Positions 31,801 to 46,800 of a DNA stretch of 64,000 bases are shown here, piece by piece. Source of the DNA: Acanthococcus lagerstroemiae (taxonomy: Eukaryota > Arthropoda > Insecta > Hemiptera > Eriococcidae); the NCBI GenBank assembly GCA_031841125.1, contig JAJSSI010000087.1:1-64000 (forward strand), written 5' to 3'. Each line of letters starts with the position of its first letter. Within the stretch, counting starts at the first letter, position 1. The notes below the pieces were generated by a model. It made no database searches. It worked only from the letters and a program-made list of their open reading frames with translations, and was not told the DNA's origin. The position numbers and the translations under genes are program-made.

Positions 31801-34800
31801 GAGACGAATTCGAATCCGTTGTCAAAATTGAGCTAGAGTCATTTTTTGACCCAAATTGATCAATTTTTCCAACTTTTTCGAGGGTATCTCGGGAACGGAG
31901 GGTCGCCGCCAAATTCCAAAAGCGAATTCGAACTCAGCGTGAAAAATTGAGTAAGAAACACTCATGAAATCGAAATTTTTGATTTTCTCAAATTTTGAAA
32001 ATTTCTCCATACTATACATCATGCATTTTTTGGGGCGAAAAAATTTTCGGAGAGCTACGGCGTCGGGGCTGGTGCTAGTTAGTCAATTTTTCGAGACGAA
32101 TTCGAATCCGTTGTCAAAATTGAGCTAGAGTCATTTTTTGACCCAAATTGATCAATTTTTCCAACTTTTTCGAGGGTATCTCGGGAACGGAGGGTCGCCG
32201 CCAAATTCCAAAAGCGAATTCGAACTCAGCGTGAAAAATTGAGTAAGAAACACTCATGAAATCGAAATTTTTGATTTTCTCAAATTTTGAAAATTTCTCC
32301 ATACTATACATCATGCATTTTTTGGGGCGAAAAAATTTTCGGAGAGCTACGGCGTCGGGGCTGGTGCTAGTTAGTCAATTTTTCGAGACGAATTCGAATC
32401 CGTTGTCAAAATTGAGCTAGAGTCATTTTTTGACCCAAATTGATCAATTTTTCCAACTTTTTCGAGGGTATCTCGGGAACGGAGGGTCGCCGCCAAATTC
32501 CAAAAGCGAATTCGAACTCAGCGTGAAAAATTGAGTAAGAAACACTCATGAAATCGAAATTTTTGATTTTCTCAAATTTTGAAAATTTCTCCATACTATA
32601 CATCATGCATTTTTTGGGGCGAAAAAATTTTCGGAGAGCTACGGCGTCGGGGCTGGTGCTAGTTAGTCAATTTTTCGAGACGAATTCGAATCCGTTGTCA
32701 AAATTGAGCTAGAGTCATTTTTTGACCCAAATTGATCAATTTTTCCAACTTTTTCGAGGGTATCTCGGGAACGGAGGGTCGCCGCCAAATTCCAAAAGCG
32801 AATTCGAACTCAGCGTGAAAAATTGAGTAAGAAACACTCATGAAATCGAAATTTTTGATTTTCTCAAATTTTGAAAATTTCTCCATACTATACATCATGC
32901 ATTTTTTGGGGCGAAAAAATTTTCGGAGAGCTACGGCGTCGGGGCTGGTGCTAGTTAGTCAATTTTTCGAGACGAATTCGAATCCGTTGTCAAAATTGAG
33001 CTAGAGTCATTTTTTGACCCAAATTGATCAATTTTTCCAACTTTTTCGAGGGTATCTCGGGAACGGAGGGTCGCCGCCAAATTCCAAAAGCGAATTCGAA
33101 CTCAGCGTGAAAAATTGAGTAAGAAACACTCATGAAATCGAAATTTTTGATTTTCTCAAATTTTGAAAATTTCTCCATACTATACATCATGCATTTTTTG
33201 GGGCGAAAAAATTTTCGGAGAGCTACGGCGTCGGGGCTGGTGCTAGTTAGTCAATTTTTCGAGACGAATTCGAATCCGTTGTCAAAATTGAGCTAGAGTC
33301 ATTTTTTGACCCAAATTGATCAATTTTTCCAACTTTTTCGAGGGTATCTCGGGAACGGAGGGTCGCCGCCAAATTCCAAAAGCGAATTCGAACTCAGCGT
33401 GAAAAATTGAGTAAGAAACACTCATGAAATCGAAATTTTTGATTTTCTCAAATTTTGAAAATTTCTCCATACTATACATCATGCATTTTTTGGGGCGAAA
33501 AAATTTTCGGAGAGCTACGGCGTCGGGGCTGGTGCTAGTTAGTCAATTTTTCGAGACGAATTCGAATCCGTTGTCAAAATTGAGCTAGAGTCATTTTTTG
33601 ACCCAAATTGATCAATTTTTCCAACTTTTTCGAGGGTATCTCGGGAACGGAGGGTCGCCGCCAAATTCCAAAAGCGAATTCGAACTCAGCGTGAAAAATT
33701 GAGTAAGAAACACTCATGAAATCGAAATTTTTGATTTTCTCAAATTTTGAAAATTTCTCCATACTATACATCATGCATTTTTTGGGGCGAAAAAATTTTC
33801 GGAGAGCTACGGCGTCGGGGCTGGTGCTAGTTAGTCAATTTTTCGAGACGAATTCGAATCCGTTGTCAAAATTGAGCTAGAGTCATTTTTTGACCCAAAT
33901 TGATCAATTTTTCCAACTTTTTCGAGGGTATCTCGGGAACGGAGGGTCGCCGCCAAATTCCAAAAGCGAATTCGAACTCAGCGTGAAAAATTGAGTAAGA
34001 AACACTCATGAAATCGAAATTTTTGATTTTCTCAAATTTTGAAAATTTCTCCATACTATACATCATGCATTTTTTGGGGCGAAAAAATTTTCGGAGAGCT
34101 ACGGCGTCGGGGCTGGTGCTAGTTAGTCAATTTTTCGAGACGAATTCGAATCCGTTGTCAAAATTGAGCTAGAGTCATTTTTTGACCCAAATTGATCAAT
34201 TTTTCCAACTTTTTCGAGGGTATCTCGGGAACGGAGGGTCGCCGCCAAATTCCAAAAGCGAATTCGAACTCAGCGTGAAAAATTGAGTAAGAAACACTCA
34301 TGAAATCGAAATTTTTGATTTTCTCAAATTTTGAAAATTTCTCCATACTATACATCATGCATTTTTTGGGGCGAAAAAATTTTCGGAGAGCTACGGCGTC
34401 GGGGCTGGTGCTAGTTAGTCAATTTTTCGAGACGAATTCGAATCCGTTGTCAAAATTGAGCTAGAGTCATTTTTTGACCCAAATTGATCAATTTTTCCAA
34501 CTTTTTCGAGGGTATCTCGGGAACGGAGGGTCGCCGCCAAATTCCAAAAGCGAATTCGAACTCAGCGTGAAAAATTGAGTAAGAAACACTCATGAAATCG
34601 AAATTTTTGATTTTCTCAAATTTTGAAAATTTCTCCATACTATACATCATGCATTTTTTGGGGCGAAAAAATTTTCGGAGAGCTACGGCGTCGGGGCTGG
34701 TGCTAGTTAGTCAATTTTTCGAGACGAATTCGAATCCGTTGTCAAAATTGAGCTAGAGTCATTTTTTGACCCAAATTGATCAATTTTTCCAACTTTTTCG

Positions 34801-37800
34801 AGGGTATCTCGGGAACGGAGGGTCGCCGCCAAATTCCAAAAGCGAATTCGAACTCAGCGTGAAAAATTGAGTAAGAAACACTCATGAAATCGAAATTTTT
34901 GATTTTCTCAAATTTTGAAAATTTCTCCATACTATACATCATGCATTTTTTGGGGCGAAAAAATTTTCGGAGAGCTACGGCGTCGGGGCTGGTGCTAGTT
35001 AGTCAATTTTTCGAGACGAATTCGAATCCGTTGTCAAAATTGAGCTAGAGTCATTTTTTGACCCAAATTGATCAATTTTTCCAACTTTTTCGAGGGTATC
35101 TCGGGAACGGAGGGTCGCCGCCAAATTCCAAAAGCGAATTCGAACTCAGCGTGAAAAATTGAGTAAGAAACACTCATGAAATCGAAATTTTTGATTTTCT
35201 CAAATTTTGAAAATTTCTCCATACTATACATCATGCATTTTTTGGGGCGAAAAAATTTTCGGAGAGCTACGGCGTCGGGGCTGGTGCTAGTTAGTCAATT
35301 TTTCGAGACGAATTCGAATCCGTTGTCAAAATTGAGCTAGAGTCATTTTTTGACCCAAATTGATCAATTTTTCCAACTTTTTCGAGGGTATCTCGGGAAC
35401 GGAGGGTCGCCGCCAAATTCCAAAAGCGAATTCGAACTCAGCGTGAAAAATTGAGTAAGAAACACTCATGAAATCGAAATTTTTGATTTTCTCAAATTTT
35501 GAAAATTTCTCCATACTATACATCATGCATTTTTTGGGGCGAAAAAATTTTCGGAGAGCTACGGCGTCGGGGCTGGTGCTAGTTAGTCAATTTTTCGAGA
35601 CGAATTCGAATCCGTTGTCAAAATTGAGCTAGAGTCATTTTTTGACCCAAATTGATCAATTTTTCCAACTTTTTCGAGGGTATCTCGGGAACGGAGGGTC
35701 GCCGCCAAATTCCAAAAGCGAATTCGAACTCAGCGTGAAAAATTGAGTAAGAAACACTCATGAAATCGAAATTTTTGATTTTCTCAAATTTTGAAAATTT
35801 CTCCATACTATACATCATGCATTTTTTGGGGCGAAAAAATTTTCGGAGAGCTACGGCGTCGGGGCTGGTGCTAGTTAGTCAATTTTTCGAGACGAATTCG
35901 AATCCGTTGTCAAAATTGAGCTAGAGTCATTTTTTGACCCAAATTGATCAATTTTTCCAACTTTTTCGAGGGTATCTCGGGAACGGAGGGTCGCCGCCAA
36001 ATTCCAAAAGCGAATTCGAACTCAGCGTGAAAAATTGAGTAAGAAACACTCATGAAATCGAAATTTTTGATTTTCTCAAATTTTGAAAATTTCTCCATAC
36101 TATACATCATGCATTTTTTGGGGCGAAAAAATTTTCGGAGAGCTACGGCGTCGGGGCTGGTGCTAGTTAGTCAATTTTTCGAGACGAATTCGAATCCGTT
36201 GTCAAAATTGAGCTAGAGTCATTTTTTGACCCAAATTGATCAATTTTTCCAACTTTTTCGAGGGTATCTCGGGAACGGAGGGTCGCCGCCAAATTCCAAA
36301 AGCGAATTCGAACTCAGCGTGAAAAATTGAGTAAGAAACACTCATGAAATCGAAATTTTTGATTTTCTCAAATTTTGAAAATTTCTCCATACTATACATC
36401 ATGCATTTTTTGGGGCGAAAAAATTTTCGGAGAGCTACGGCGTCGGGGCTGGTGCTAGTTAGTCAATTTTTCGAGACGAATTCGAATCCGTTGTCAAAAT
36501 TGAGCTAGAGTCATTTTTTGACCCAAATTGATCAATTTTTCCAACTTTTTCGAGGGTATCTCGGGAACGGAGGGTCGCCGCCAAATTCCAAAAGCGAATT
36601 CGAACTCAGCGTGAAAAATTGAGTAAGAAACACTCATGAAATCGAAATTTTTGATTTTCTCAAATTTTGAAAATTTCTCCATACTATACATCATGCATTT
36701 TTTGGGGCGAAAAAATTTTCGGAGAGCTACGGCGTCGGGGCTGGTGCTAGTTAGTCAATTTTTCGAGACGAATTCGAATCCGTTGTCAAAATTGAGCTAG
36801 AGTCATTTTTTGACCCAAATTGATCAATTTTTCCAACTTTTTCGAGGGTATCTCGGGAACGGAGGGTCGCCGCCAAATTCCAAAAGCGAATTCGAACTCA
36901 GCGTGAAAAATTGAGTAAGAAACACTCATGAAATCGAAATTTTTGATTTTCTCAAATTTTGAAAATTTCTCCATACTATACATCATGCATTTTTTGGGGC
37001 GAAAAAATTTTCGGAGAGCTACGGCGTCGGGGCTGGTGCTAGTTAGTCAATTTTTCGAGACGAATTCGAATCCGTTGTCAAAATTGAGCTAGAGTCATTT
37101 TTTGACCCAAATTGATCAATTTTTCCAACTTTTTCGAGGGTATCTCGGGAACGGAGGGTCGCCGCCAAATTCCAAAAGCGAATTCGAACTCAGCGTGAAA
37201 AATTGAGTAAGAAACACTCATGAAATCGAAATTTTTGATTTTCTCAAATTTTGAAAATTTCTCCATACTATACATCATGCATTTTTTGGGGCGAAAAAAT
37301 TTTCGGAGAGCTACGGCGTCGGGGCTGGTGCTAGTTAGTCAATTTTTCGAGACGAATTCGAATCCGTTGTCAAAATTGAGCTAGAGTCATTTTTTGACCC
37401 AAATTGATCAATTTTTCCAACTTTTTCGAGGGTATCTCGGGAACGGAGGGTCGCCGCCAAATTCCAAAAGCGAATTCGAACTCAGCGTGAAAAATTGAGT
37501 AAGAAACACTCATGAAATCGAAATTTTTGATTTTCTCAAATTTTGAAAATTTCTCCATACTATACATCATGCATTTTTTGGGGCGAAAAAATTTTCGGAG
37601 AGCTACGGCGTCGGGGCTGGTGCTAGTTAGTCAATTTTTCGAGACGAATTCGAATCCGTTGTCAAAATTGAGCTAGAGTCATTTTTTGACCCAAATTGAT
37701 CAATTTTTCCAACTTTTTCGAGGGTATCTCGGGAACGGAGGGTCGCCGCCAAATTCCAAAAGCGAATTCGAACTCAGCGTGAAAAATTGAGTAAGAAACA

Positions 37801-40800
37801 CTCATGAAATCGAAATTTTTGATTTTCTCAAATTTTGAAAATTTCTCCATACTATACATCATGCATTTTTTGGGGCGAAAAAATTTTCGGAGAGCTACGG
37901 CGTCGGGGCTGGTGCTAGTTAGTCAATTTTTCGAGACGAATTCGAATCCGTTGTCAAAATTGAGCTAGAGTCATTTTTTGACCCAAATTGATCAATTTTT
38001 CCAACTTTTTCGAGGGTATCTCGGGAACGGAGGGTCGCCGCCAAATTCCAAAAGCGAATTCGAACTCAGCGTGAAAAATTGAGTAAGAAACACTCATGAA
38101 ATCGAAATTTTTGATTTTCTCAAATTTTGAAAATTTCTCCATACTATACATCATGCATTTTTTGGGGCGAAAAAATTTTCGGAGAGCTACGGCGTCGGGG
38201 CTGGTGCTAGTTAGTCAATTTTTCGAGACGAATTCGAATCCGTTGTCAAAATTGAGCTAGAGTCATTTTTTGACCCAAATTGATCAATTTTTCCAACTTT
38301 TTCGAGGGTATCTCGGGAACGGAGGGTCGCCGCCAAATTCCAAAAGCGAATTCGAACTCAGCGTGAAAAATTGAGTAAGAAACACTCATGAAATCGAAAT
38401 TTTTGATTTTCTCAAATTTTGAAAATTTCTCCATACTATACATCATGCATTTTTTGGGGCGAAAAAATTTTCGGAGAGCTACGGCGTCGGGGCTGGTGCT
38501 AGTTAGTCAATTTTTCGAGACGAATTCGAATCCGTTGTCAAAATTGAGCTAGAGTCATTTTTTGACCCAAATTGATCAATTTTTCCAACTTTTTCGAGGG
38601 TATCTCGGGAACGGAGGGTCGCCGCCAAATTCCAAAAGCGAATTCGAACTCAGCGTGAAAAATTGAGTAAGAAACACTCATGAAATCGAAATTTTTGATT
38701 TTCTCAAATTTTGAAAATTTCTCCATACTATACATCATGCATTTTTTGGGGCGAAAAAATTTTCGGAGAGCTACGGCGTCGGGGCTGGTGCTAGTTAGTC
38801 AATTTTTCGAGACGAATTCGAATCCGTTGTCAAAATTGAGCTAGAGTCATTTTTTGACCCAAATTGATCAATTTTTCCAACTTTTTCGAGGGTATCTCGG
38901 GAACGGAGGGTCGCCGCCAAATTCCAAAAGCGAATTCGAACTCAGCGTGAAAAATTGAGTAAGAAACACTCATGAAATCGAAATTTTTGATTTTCTCAAA
39001 TTTTGAAAATTTCTCCATACTATACATCATGCATTTTTTGGGGCGAAAAAATTTTCGGAGAGCTACGGCGTCGGGGCTGGTGCTAGTTAGTCAATTTTTC
39101 GAGACGAATTCGAATCCGTTGTCAAAATTGAGCTAGAGTCATTTTTTGACCCAAATTGATCAATTTTTCCAACTTTTTCGAGGGTATCTCGGGAACGGAG
39201 GGTCGCCGCCAAATTCCAAAAGCGAATTCGAACTCAGCGTGAAAAATTGAGTAAGAAACACTCATGAAATCGAAATTTTTGATTTTCTCAAATTTTGAAA
39301 ATTTCTCCATACTATACATCATGCATTTTTTGGGGCGAAAAAATTTTCGGAGAGCTACGGCGTCGGGGCTGGTGCTAGTTAGTCAATTTTTCGAGACGAA
39401 TTCGAATCCGTTGTCAAAATTGAGCTAGAGTCATTTTTTGACCCAAATTGATCAATTTTTCCAACTTTTTCGAGGGTATCTCGGGAACGGAGGGTCGCCG
39501 CCAAATTCCAAAAGCGAATTCGAACTCAGCGTGAAAAATTGAGTAAGAAACACTCATGAAATCGAAATTTTTGATTTTCTCAAATTTTGAAAATTTCTCC
39601 ATACTATACATCATGCATTTTTTGGGGCGAAAAAATTTTCGGAGAGCTACGGCGTCGGGGCTGGTGCTAGTTAGTCAATTTTTCGAGACGAATTCGAATC
39701 CGTTGTCAAAATTGAGCTAGAGTCATTTTTTGACCCAAATTGATCAATTTTTCCAACTTTTTCGAGGGTATCTCGGGAACGGAGGGTCGCCGCCAAATTC
39801 CAAAAGCGAATTCGAACTCAGCGTGAAAAATTGAGTAAGAAACACTCATGAAATCGAAATTTTTGATTTTCTCAAATTTTGAAAATTTCTCCATACTATA
39901 CATCATGCATTTTTTGGGGCGAAAAAATTTTCGGAGAGCTACGGCGTCGGGGCTGGTGCTAGTTAGTCAATTTTTCGAGACGAATTCGAATCCGTTGTCA
40001 AAATTGAGCTAGAGTCATTTTTTGACCCAAATTGATCAATTTTTCCAACTTTTTCGAGGGTATCTCGGGAACGGAGGGTCGCCGCCAAATTCCAAAAGCG
40101 AATTCGAACTCAGCGTGAAAAATTGAGTAAGAAACACTCATGAAATCGAAATTTTTGATTTTCTCAAATTTTGAAAATTTCTCCATACTATACATCATGC
40201 ATTTTTTGGGGCGAAAAAATTTTCGGAGAGCTACGGCGTCGGGGCTGGTGCTAGTTAGTCAATTTTTCGAGACGAATTCGAATCCGTTGTCAAAATTGAG
40301 CTAGAGTCATTTTTTGACCCAAATTGATCAATTTTTCCAACTTTTTCGAGGGTATCTCGGGAACGGAGGGTCGCCGCCAAATTCCAAAAGCGAATTCGAA
40401 CTCAGCGTGAAAAATTGAGTAAGAAACACTCATGAAATCGAAATTTTTGATTTTCTCAAATTTTGAAAATTTCTCCATACTATACATCATGCATTTTTTG
40501 GGGCGAAAAAATTTTCGGAGAGCTACGGCGTCGGGGCTGGTGCTAGTTAGTCAATTTTTCGAGACGAATTCGAATCCGTTGTCAAAATTGAGCTAGAGTC
40601 ATTTTTTGACCCAAATTGATCAATTTTTCCAACTTTTTCGAGGGTATCTCGGGAACGGAGGGTCGCCGCCAAATTCCAAAAGCGAATTCGAACTCAGCGT
40701 GAAAAATTGAGTAAGAAACACTCATGAAATCGAAATTTTTGATTTTCTCAAATTTTGAAAATTTCTCCATACTATACATCATGCATTTTTTGGGGCGAAA

Positions 40801-43800
40801 AAATTTTCGGAGAGCTACGGCGTCGGGGCTGGTGCTAGTTAGTCAATTTTTCGAGACGAATTCGAATCCGTTGTCAAAATTGAGCTAGAGTCATTTTTTG
40901 ACCCAAATTGATCAATTTTTCCAACTTTTTCGAGGGTATCTCGGGAACGGAGGGTCGCCGCCAAATTCCAAAAGCGAATTCGAACTCAGCGTGAAAAATT
41001 GAGTAAGAAACACTCATGAAATCGAAATTTTTGATTTTCTCAAATTTTGAAAATTTCTCCATACTATACATCATGCATTTTTTGGGGCGAAAAAATTTTC
41101 GGAGAGCTACGGCGTCGGGGCTGGTGCTAGTTAGTCAATTTTTCGAGACGAATTCGAATCCGTTGTCAAAATTGAGCTAGAGTCATTTTTTGACCCAAAT
41201 TGATCAATTTTTCCAACTTTTTCGAGGGTATCTCGGGAACGGAGGGTCGCCGCCAAATTCCAAAAGCGAATTCGAACTCAGCGTGAAAAATTGAGTAAGA
41301 AACACTCATGAAATCGAAATTTTTGATTTTCTCAAATTTTGAAAATTTCTCCATACTATACATCATGCATTTTTTGGGGCGAAAAAATTTTCGGAGAGCT
41401 ACGGCGTCGGGGCTGGTGCTAGTTAGTCAATTTTTCGAGACGAATTCGAATCCGTTGTCAAAATTGAGCTAGAGTCATTTTTTGACCCAAATTGATCAAT
41501 TTTTCCAACTTTTTCGAGGGTATCTCGGGAACGGAGGGTCGCCGCCAAATTCCAAAAGCGAATTCGAACTCAGCGTGAAAAATTGAGTAAGAAACACTCA
41601 TGAAATCGAAATTTTTGATTTTCTCAAATTTTGAAAATTTCTCCATACTATACATCATGCATTTTTTGGGGCGAAAAAATTTTCGGAGAGCTACGGCGTC
41701 GGGGCTGGTGCTAGTTAGTCAATTTTTCGAGACGAATTCGAATCCGTTGTCAAAATTGAGCTAGAGTCATTTTTTGACCCAAATTGATCAATTTTTCCAA
41801 CTTTTTCGAGGGTATCTCGGGAACGGAGGGTCGCCGCCAAATTCCAAAAGCGAATTCGAACTCAGCGTGAAAAATTGAGTAAGAAACACTCATGAAATCG
41901 AAATTTTTGATTTTCTCAAATTTTGAAAATTTCTCCATACTATACATCATGCATTTTTTGGGGCGAAAAAATTTTCGGAGAGCTACGGCGTCGGGGCTGG
42001 TGCTAGTTAGTCAATTTTTCGAGACGAATTCGAATCCGTTGTCAAAATTGAGCTAGAGTCATTTTTTGACCCAAATTGATCAATTTTTCCAACTTTTTCG
42101 AGGGTATCTCGGGAACGGAGGGTCGCCGCCAAATTCCAAAAGCGAATTCGAACTCAGCGTGAAAAATTGAGTAAGAAACACTCATGAAATCGAAATTTTT
42201 GATTTTCTCAAATTTTGAAAATTTCTCCATACTATACATCATGCATTTTTTGGGGCGAAAAAATTTTCGGAGAGCTACGGCGTCGGGGCTGGTGCTAGTT
42301 AGTCAATTTTTCGAGACGAATTCGAATCCGTTGTCAAAATTGAGCTAGAGTCATTTTTTGACCCAAATTGATCAATTTTTCCAACTTTTTCGAGGGTATC
42401 TCGGGAACGGAGGGTCGCCGCCAAATTCCAAAAGCGAATTCGAACTCAGCGTGAAAAATTGAGTAAGAAACACTCATGAAATCGAAATTTTTGATTTTCT
42501 CAAATTTTGAAAATTTCTCCATACTATACATCATGCATTTTTTGGGGCGAAAAAATTTTCGGAGAGCTACGGCGTCGGGGCTGGTGCTAGTTAGTCAATT
42601 TTTCGAGACGAATTCGAATCCGTTGTCAAAATTGAGCTAGAGTCATTTTTTGACCCAAATTGATCAATTTTTCCAACTTTTTCGAGGGTATCTCGGGAAC
42701 GGAGGGTCGCCGCCAAATTCCAAAAGCGAATTCGAACTCAGCGTGAAAAATTGAGTAAGAAACACTCATGAAATCGAAATTTTTGATTTTCTCAAATTTT
42801 GAAAATTTCTCCATACTATACATCATGCATTTTTTGGGGCGAAAAAATTTTCGGAGAGCTACGGCGTCGGGGCTGGTGCTAGTTAGTCAATTTTTCGAGA
42901 CGAATTCGAATCCGTTGTCAAAATTGAGCTAGAGTCATTTTTTGACCCAAATTGATCAATTTTTCCAACTTTTTCGAGGGTATCTCGGGAACGGAGGGTC
43001 GCCGCCAAATTCCAAAAGCGAATTCGAACTCAGCGTGAAAAATTGAGTAAGAAACACTCATGAAATCGAAATTTTTGATTTTCTCAAATTTTGAAAATTT
43101 CTCCATACTATACATCATGCATTTTTTGGGGCGAAAAAATTTTCGGAGAGCTACGGCGTCGGGGCTGGTGCTAGTTAGTCAATTTTTCGAGACGAATTCG
43201 AATCCGTTGTCAAAATTGAGCTAGAGTCATTTTTTGACCCAAATTGATCAATTTTTCCAACTTTTTCGAGGGTATCTCGGGAACGGAGGGTCGCCGCCAA
43301 ATTCCAAAAGCGAATTCGAACTCAGCGTGAAAAATTGAGTAAGAAACACTCATGAAATCGAAATTTTTGATTTTCTCAAATTTTGAAAATTTCTCCATAC
43401 TATACATCATGCATTTTTTGGGGCGAAAAAATTTTCGGAGAGCTACGGCGTCGGGGCTGGTGCTAGTTAGTCAATTTTTCGAGACGAATTCGAATCCGTT
43501 GTCAAAATTGAGCTAGAGTCATTTTTTGACCCAAATTGATCAATTTTTCCAACTTTTTCGAGGGTATCTCGGGAACGGAGGGTCGCCGCCAAATTCCAAA
43601 AGCGAATTCGAACTCAGCGTGAAAAATTGAGTAAGAAACACTCATGAAATCGAAATTTTTGATTTTCTCAAATTTTGAAAATTTCTCCATACTATACATC
43701 ATGCATTTTTTGGGGCGAAAAAATTTTCGGAGAGCTACGGCGTCGGGGCTGGTGCTAGTTAGTCAATTTTTCGAGACGAATTCGAATCCGTTGTCAAAAT

Positions 43801-46800
43801 TGAGCTAGAGTCATTTTTTGACCCAAATTGATCAATTTTTCCAACTTTTTCGAGGGTATCTCGGGAACGGAGGGTCGCCGCCAAATTCCAAAAGCGAATT
43901 CGAACTCAGCGTGAAAAATTGAGTAAGAAACACTCATGAAATCGAAATTTTTGATTTTCTCAAATTTTGAAAATTTCTCCATACTATACATCATGCATTT
44001 TTTGGGGCGAAAAAATTTTCGGAGAGCTACGGCGTCGGGGCTGGTGCTAGTTAGTCAATTTTTCGAGACGAATTCGAATCCGTTGTCAAAATTGAGCTAG
44101 AGTCATTTTTTGACCCAAATTGATCAATTTTTCCAACTTTTTCGAGGGTATCTCGGGAACGGAGGGTCGCCGCCAAATTCCAAAAGCGAATTCGAACTCA
44201 GCGTGAAAAATTGAGTAAGAAACACTCATGAAATCGAAATTTTTGATTTTCTCAAATTTTGAAAATTTCTCCATACTATACATCATGCATTTTTTGGGGC
44301 GAAAAAATTTTCGGAGAGCTACGGCGTCGGGGCTGGTGCTAGTTAGTCAATTTTTCGAGACGAATTCGAATCCGTTGTCAAAATTGAGCTAGAGTCATTT
44401 TTTGACCCAAATTGATCAATTTTTCCAACTTTTTCGAGGGTATCTCGGGAACGGAGGGTCGCCGCCAAATTCCAAAAGCGAATTCGAACTCAGCGTGAAA
44501 AATTGAGTAAGAAACACTCATGAAATCGAAATTTTTGATTTTCTCAAATTTTGAAAATTTCTCCATACTATACATCATGCATTTTTTGGGGCGAAAAAAT
44601 TTTCGGAGAGCTACGGCGTCGGGGCTGGTGCTAGTTAGTCAATTTTTCGAGACGAATTCGAATCCGTTGTCAAAATTGAGCTAGAGTCATTTTTTGACCC
44701 AAATTGATCAATTTTTCCAACTTTTTCGAGGGTATCTCGGGAACGGAGGGTCGCCGCCAAATTCCAAAAGCGAATTCGAACTCAGCGTGAAAAATTGAGT
44801 AAGAAACACTCATGAAATCGAAATTTTTGATTTTCTCAAATTTTGAAAATTTCTCCATACTATACATCATGCATTTTTTGGGGCGAAAAAATTTTCGGAG
44901 AGCTACGGCGTCGGGGCTGGTGCTAGTTAGTCAATTTTTCGAGACGAATTCGAATCCGTTGTCAAAATTGAGCTAGAGTCATTTTTTGACCCAAATTGAT
45001 CAATTTTTCCAACTTTTTCGAGGGTATCTCGGGAACGGAGGGTCGCCGCCAAATTCCAAAAGCGAATTCGAACTCAGCGTGAAAAATTGAGTAAGAAACA
45101 CTCATGAAATCGAAATTTTTGATTTTCTCAAATTTTGAAAATTTCTCCATACTATACATCATGCATTTTTTGGGGCGAAAAAATTTTCGGAGAGCTACGG
45201 CGTCGGGGCTGGTGCTAGTTAGTCAATTTTTCGAGACGAATTCGAATCCGTTGTCAAAATTGAGCTAGAGTCATTTTTTGACCCAAATTGATCAATTTTT
45301 CCAACTTTTTCGAGGGTATCTCGGGAACGGAGGGTCGCCGCCAAATTCCAAAAGCGAATTCGAACTCAGCGTGAAAAATTGAGTAAGAAACACTCATGAA
45401 ATCGAAATTTTTGATTTTCTCAAATTTTGAAAATTTCTCCATACTATACATCATGCATTTTTTGGGGCGAAAAAATTTTCGGAGAGCTACGGCGTCGGGG
45501 CTGGTGCTAGTTAGTCAATTTTTCGAGACGAATTCGAATCCGTTGTCAAAATTGAGCTAGAGTCATTTTTTGACCCAAATTGATCAATTTTTCCAACTTT
45601 TTCGAGGGTATCTCGGGAACGGAGGGTCGCCGCCAAATTCCAAAAGCGAATTCGAACTCAGCGTGAAAAATTGAGTAAGAAACACTCATGAAATCGAAAT
45701 TTTTGATTTTCTCAAATTTTGAAAATTTCTCCATACTATACATCATGCATTTTTTGGGGCGAAAAAATTTTCGGAGAGCTACGGCGTCGGGGCTGGTGCT
45801 AGTTAGTCAATTTTTCGAGACGAATTCGAATCCGTTGTCAAAATTGAGCTAGAGTCATTTTTTGACCCAAATTGATCAATTTTTCCAACTTTTTCGAGGG
45901 TATCTCGGGAACGGAGGGTCGCCGCCAAATTCCAAAAGCGAATTCGAACTCAGCGTGAAAAATTGAGTAAGAAACACTCATGAAATCGAAATTTTTGATT
46001 TTCTCAAATTTTGAAAATTTCTCCATACTATACATCATGCATTTTTTGGGGCGAAAAAATTTTCGGAGAGCTACGGCGTCGGGGCTGGTGCTAGTTAGTC
46101 AATTTTTCGAGACGAATTCGAATCCGTTGTCAAAATTGAGCTAGAGTCATTTTTTGACCCAAATTGATCAATTTTTCCAACTTTTTCGAGGGTATCTCGG
46201 GAACGGAGGGTCGCCGCCAAATTCCAAAAGCGAATTCGAACTCAGCGTGAAAAATTGAGTAAGAAACACTCATGAAATCGAAATTTTTGATTTTCTCAAA
46301 TTTTGAAAATTTCTCCATACTATACATCATGCATTTTTTGGGGCGAAAAAATTTTCGGAGAGCTACGGCGTCGGGGCTGGTGCTAGTTAGTCAATTTTTC
46401 GAGACGAATTCGAATCCGTTGTCAAAATTGAGCTAGAGTCATTTTTTGACCCAAATTGATCAATTTTTCCAACTTTTTCGAGGGTATCTCGGGAACGGAG
46501 GGTCGCCGCCAAATTCCAAAAGCGAATTCGAACTCAGCGTGAAAAATTGAGTAAGAAACACTCATGAAATCGAAATTTTTGATTTTCTCAAATTTTGAAA
46601 ATTTCTCCATACTATACATCATGCATTTTTTGGGGCGAAAAAATTTTCGGAGAGCTACGGCGTCGGGGCTGGTGCTAGTTAGTCAATTTTTCGAGACGAA
46701 TTCGAATCCGTTGTCAAAATTGAGCTAGAGTCATTTTTTGACCCAAATTGATCAATTTTTCCAACTTTTTCGAGGGTATCTCGGGAACGGAGGGTCGCCG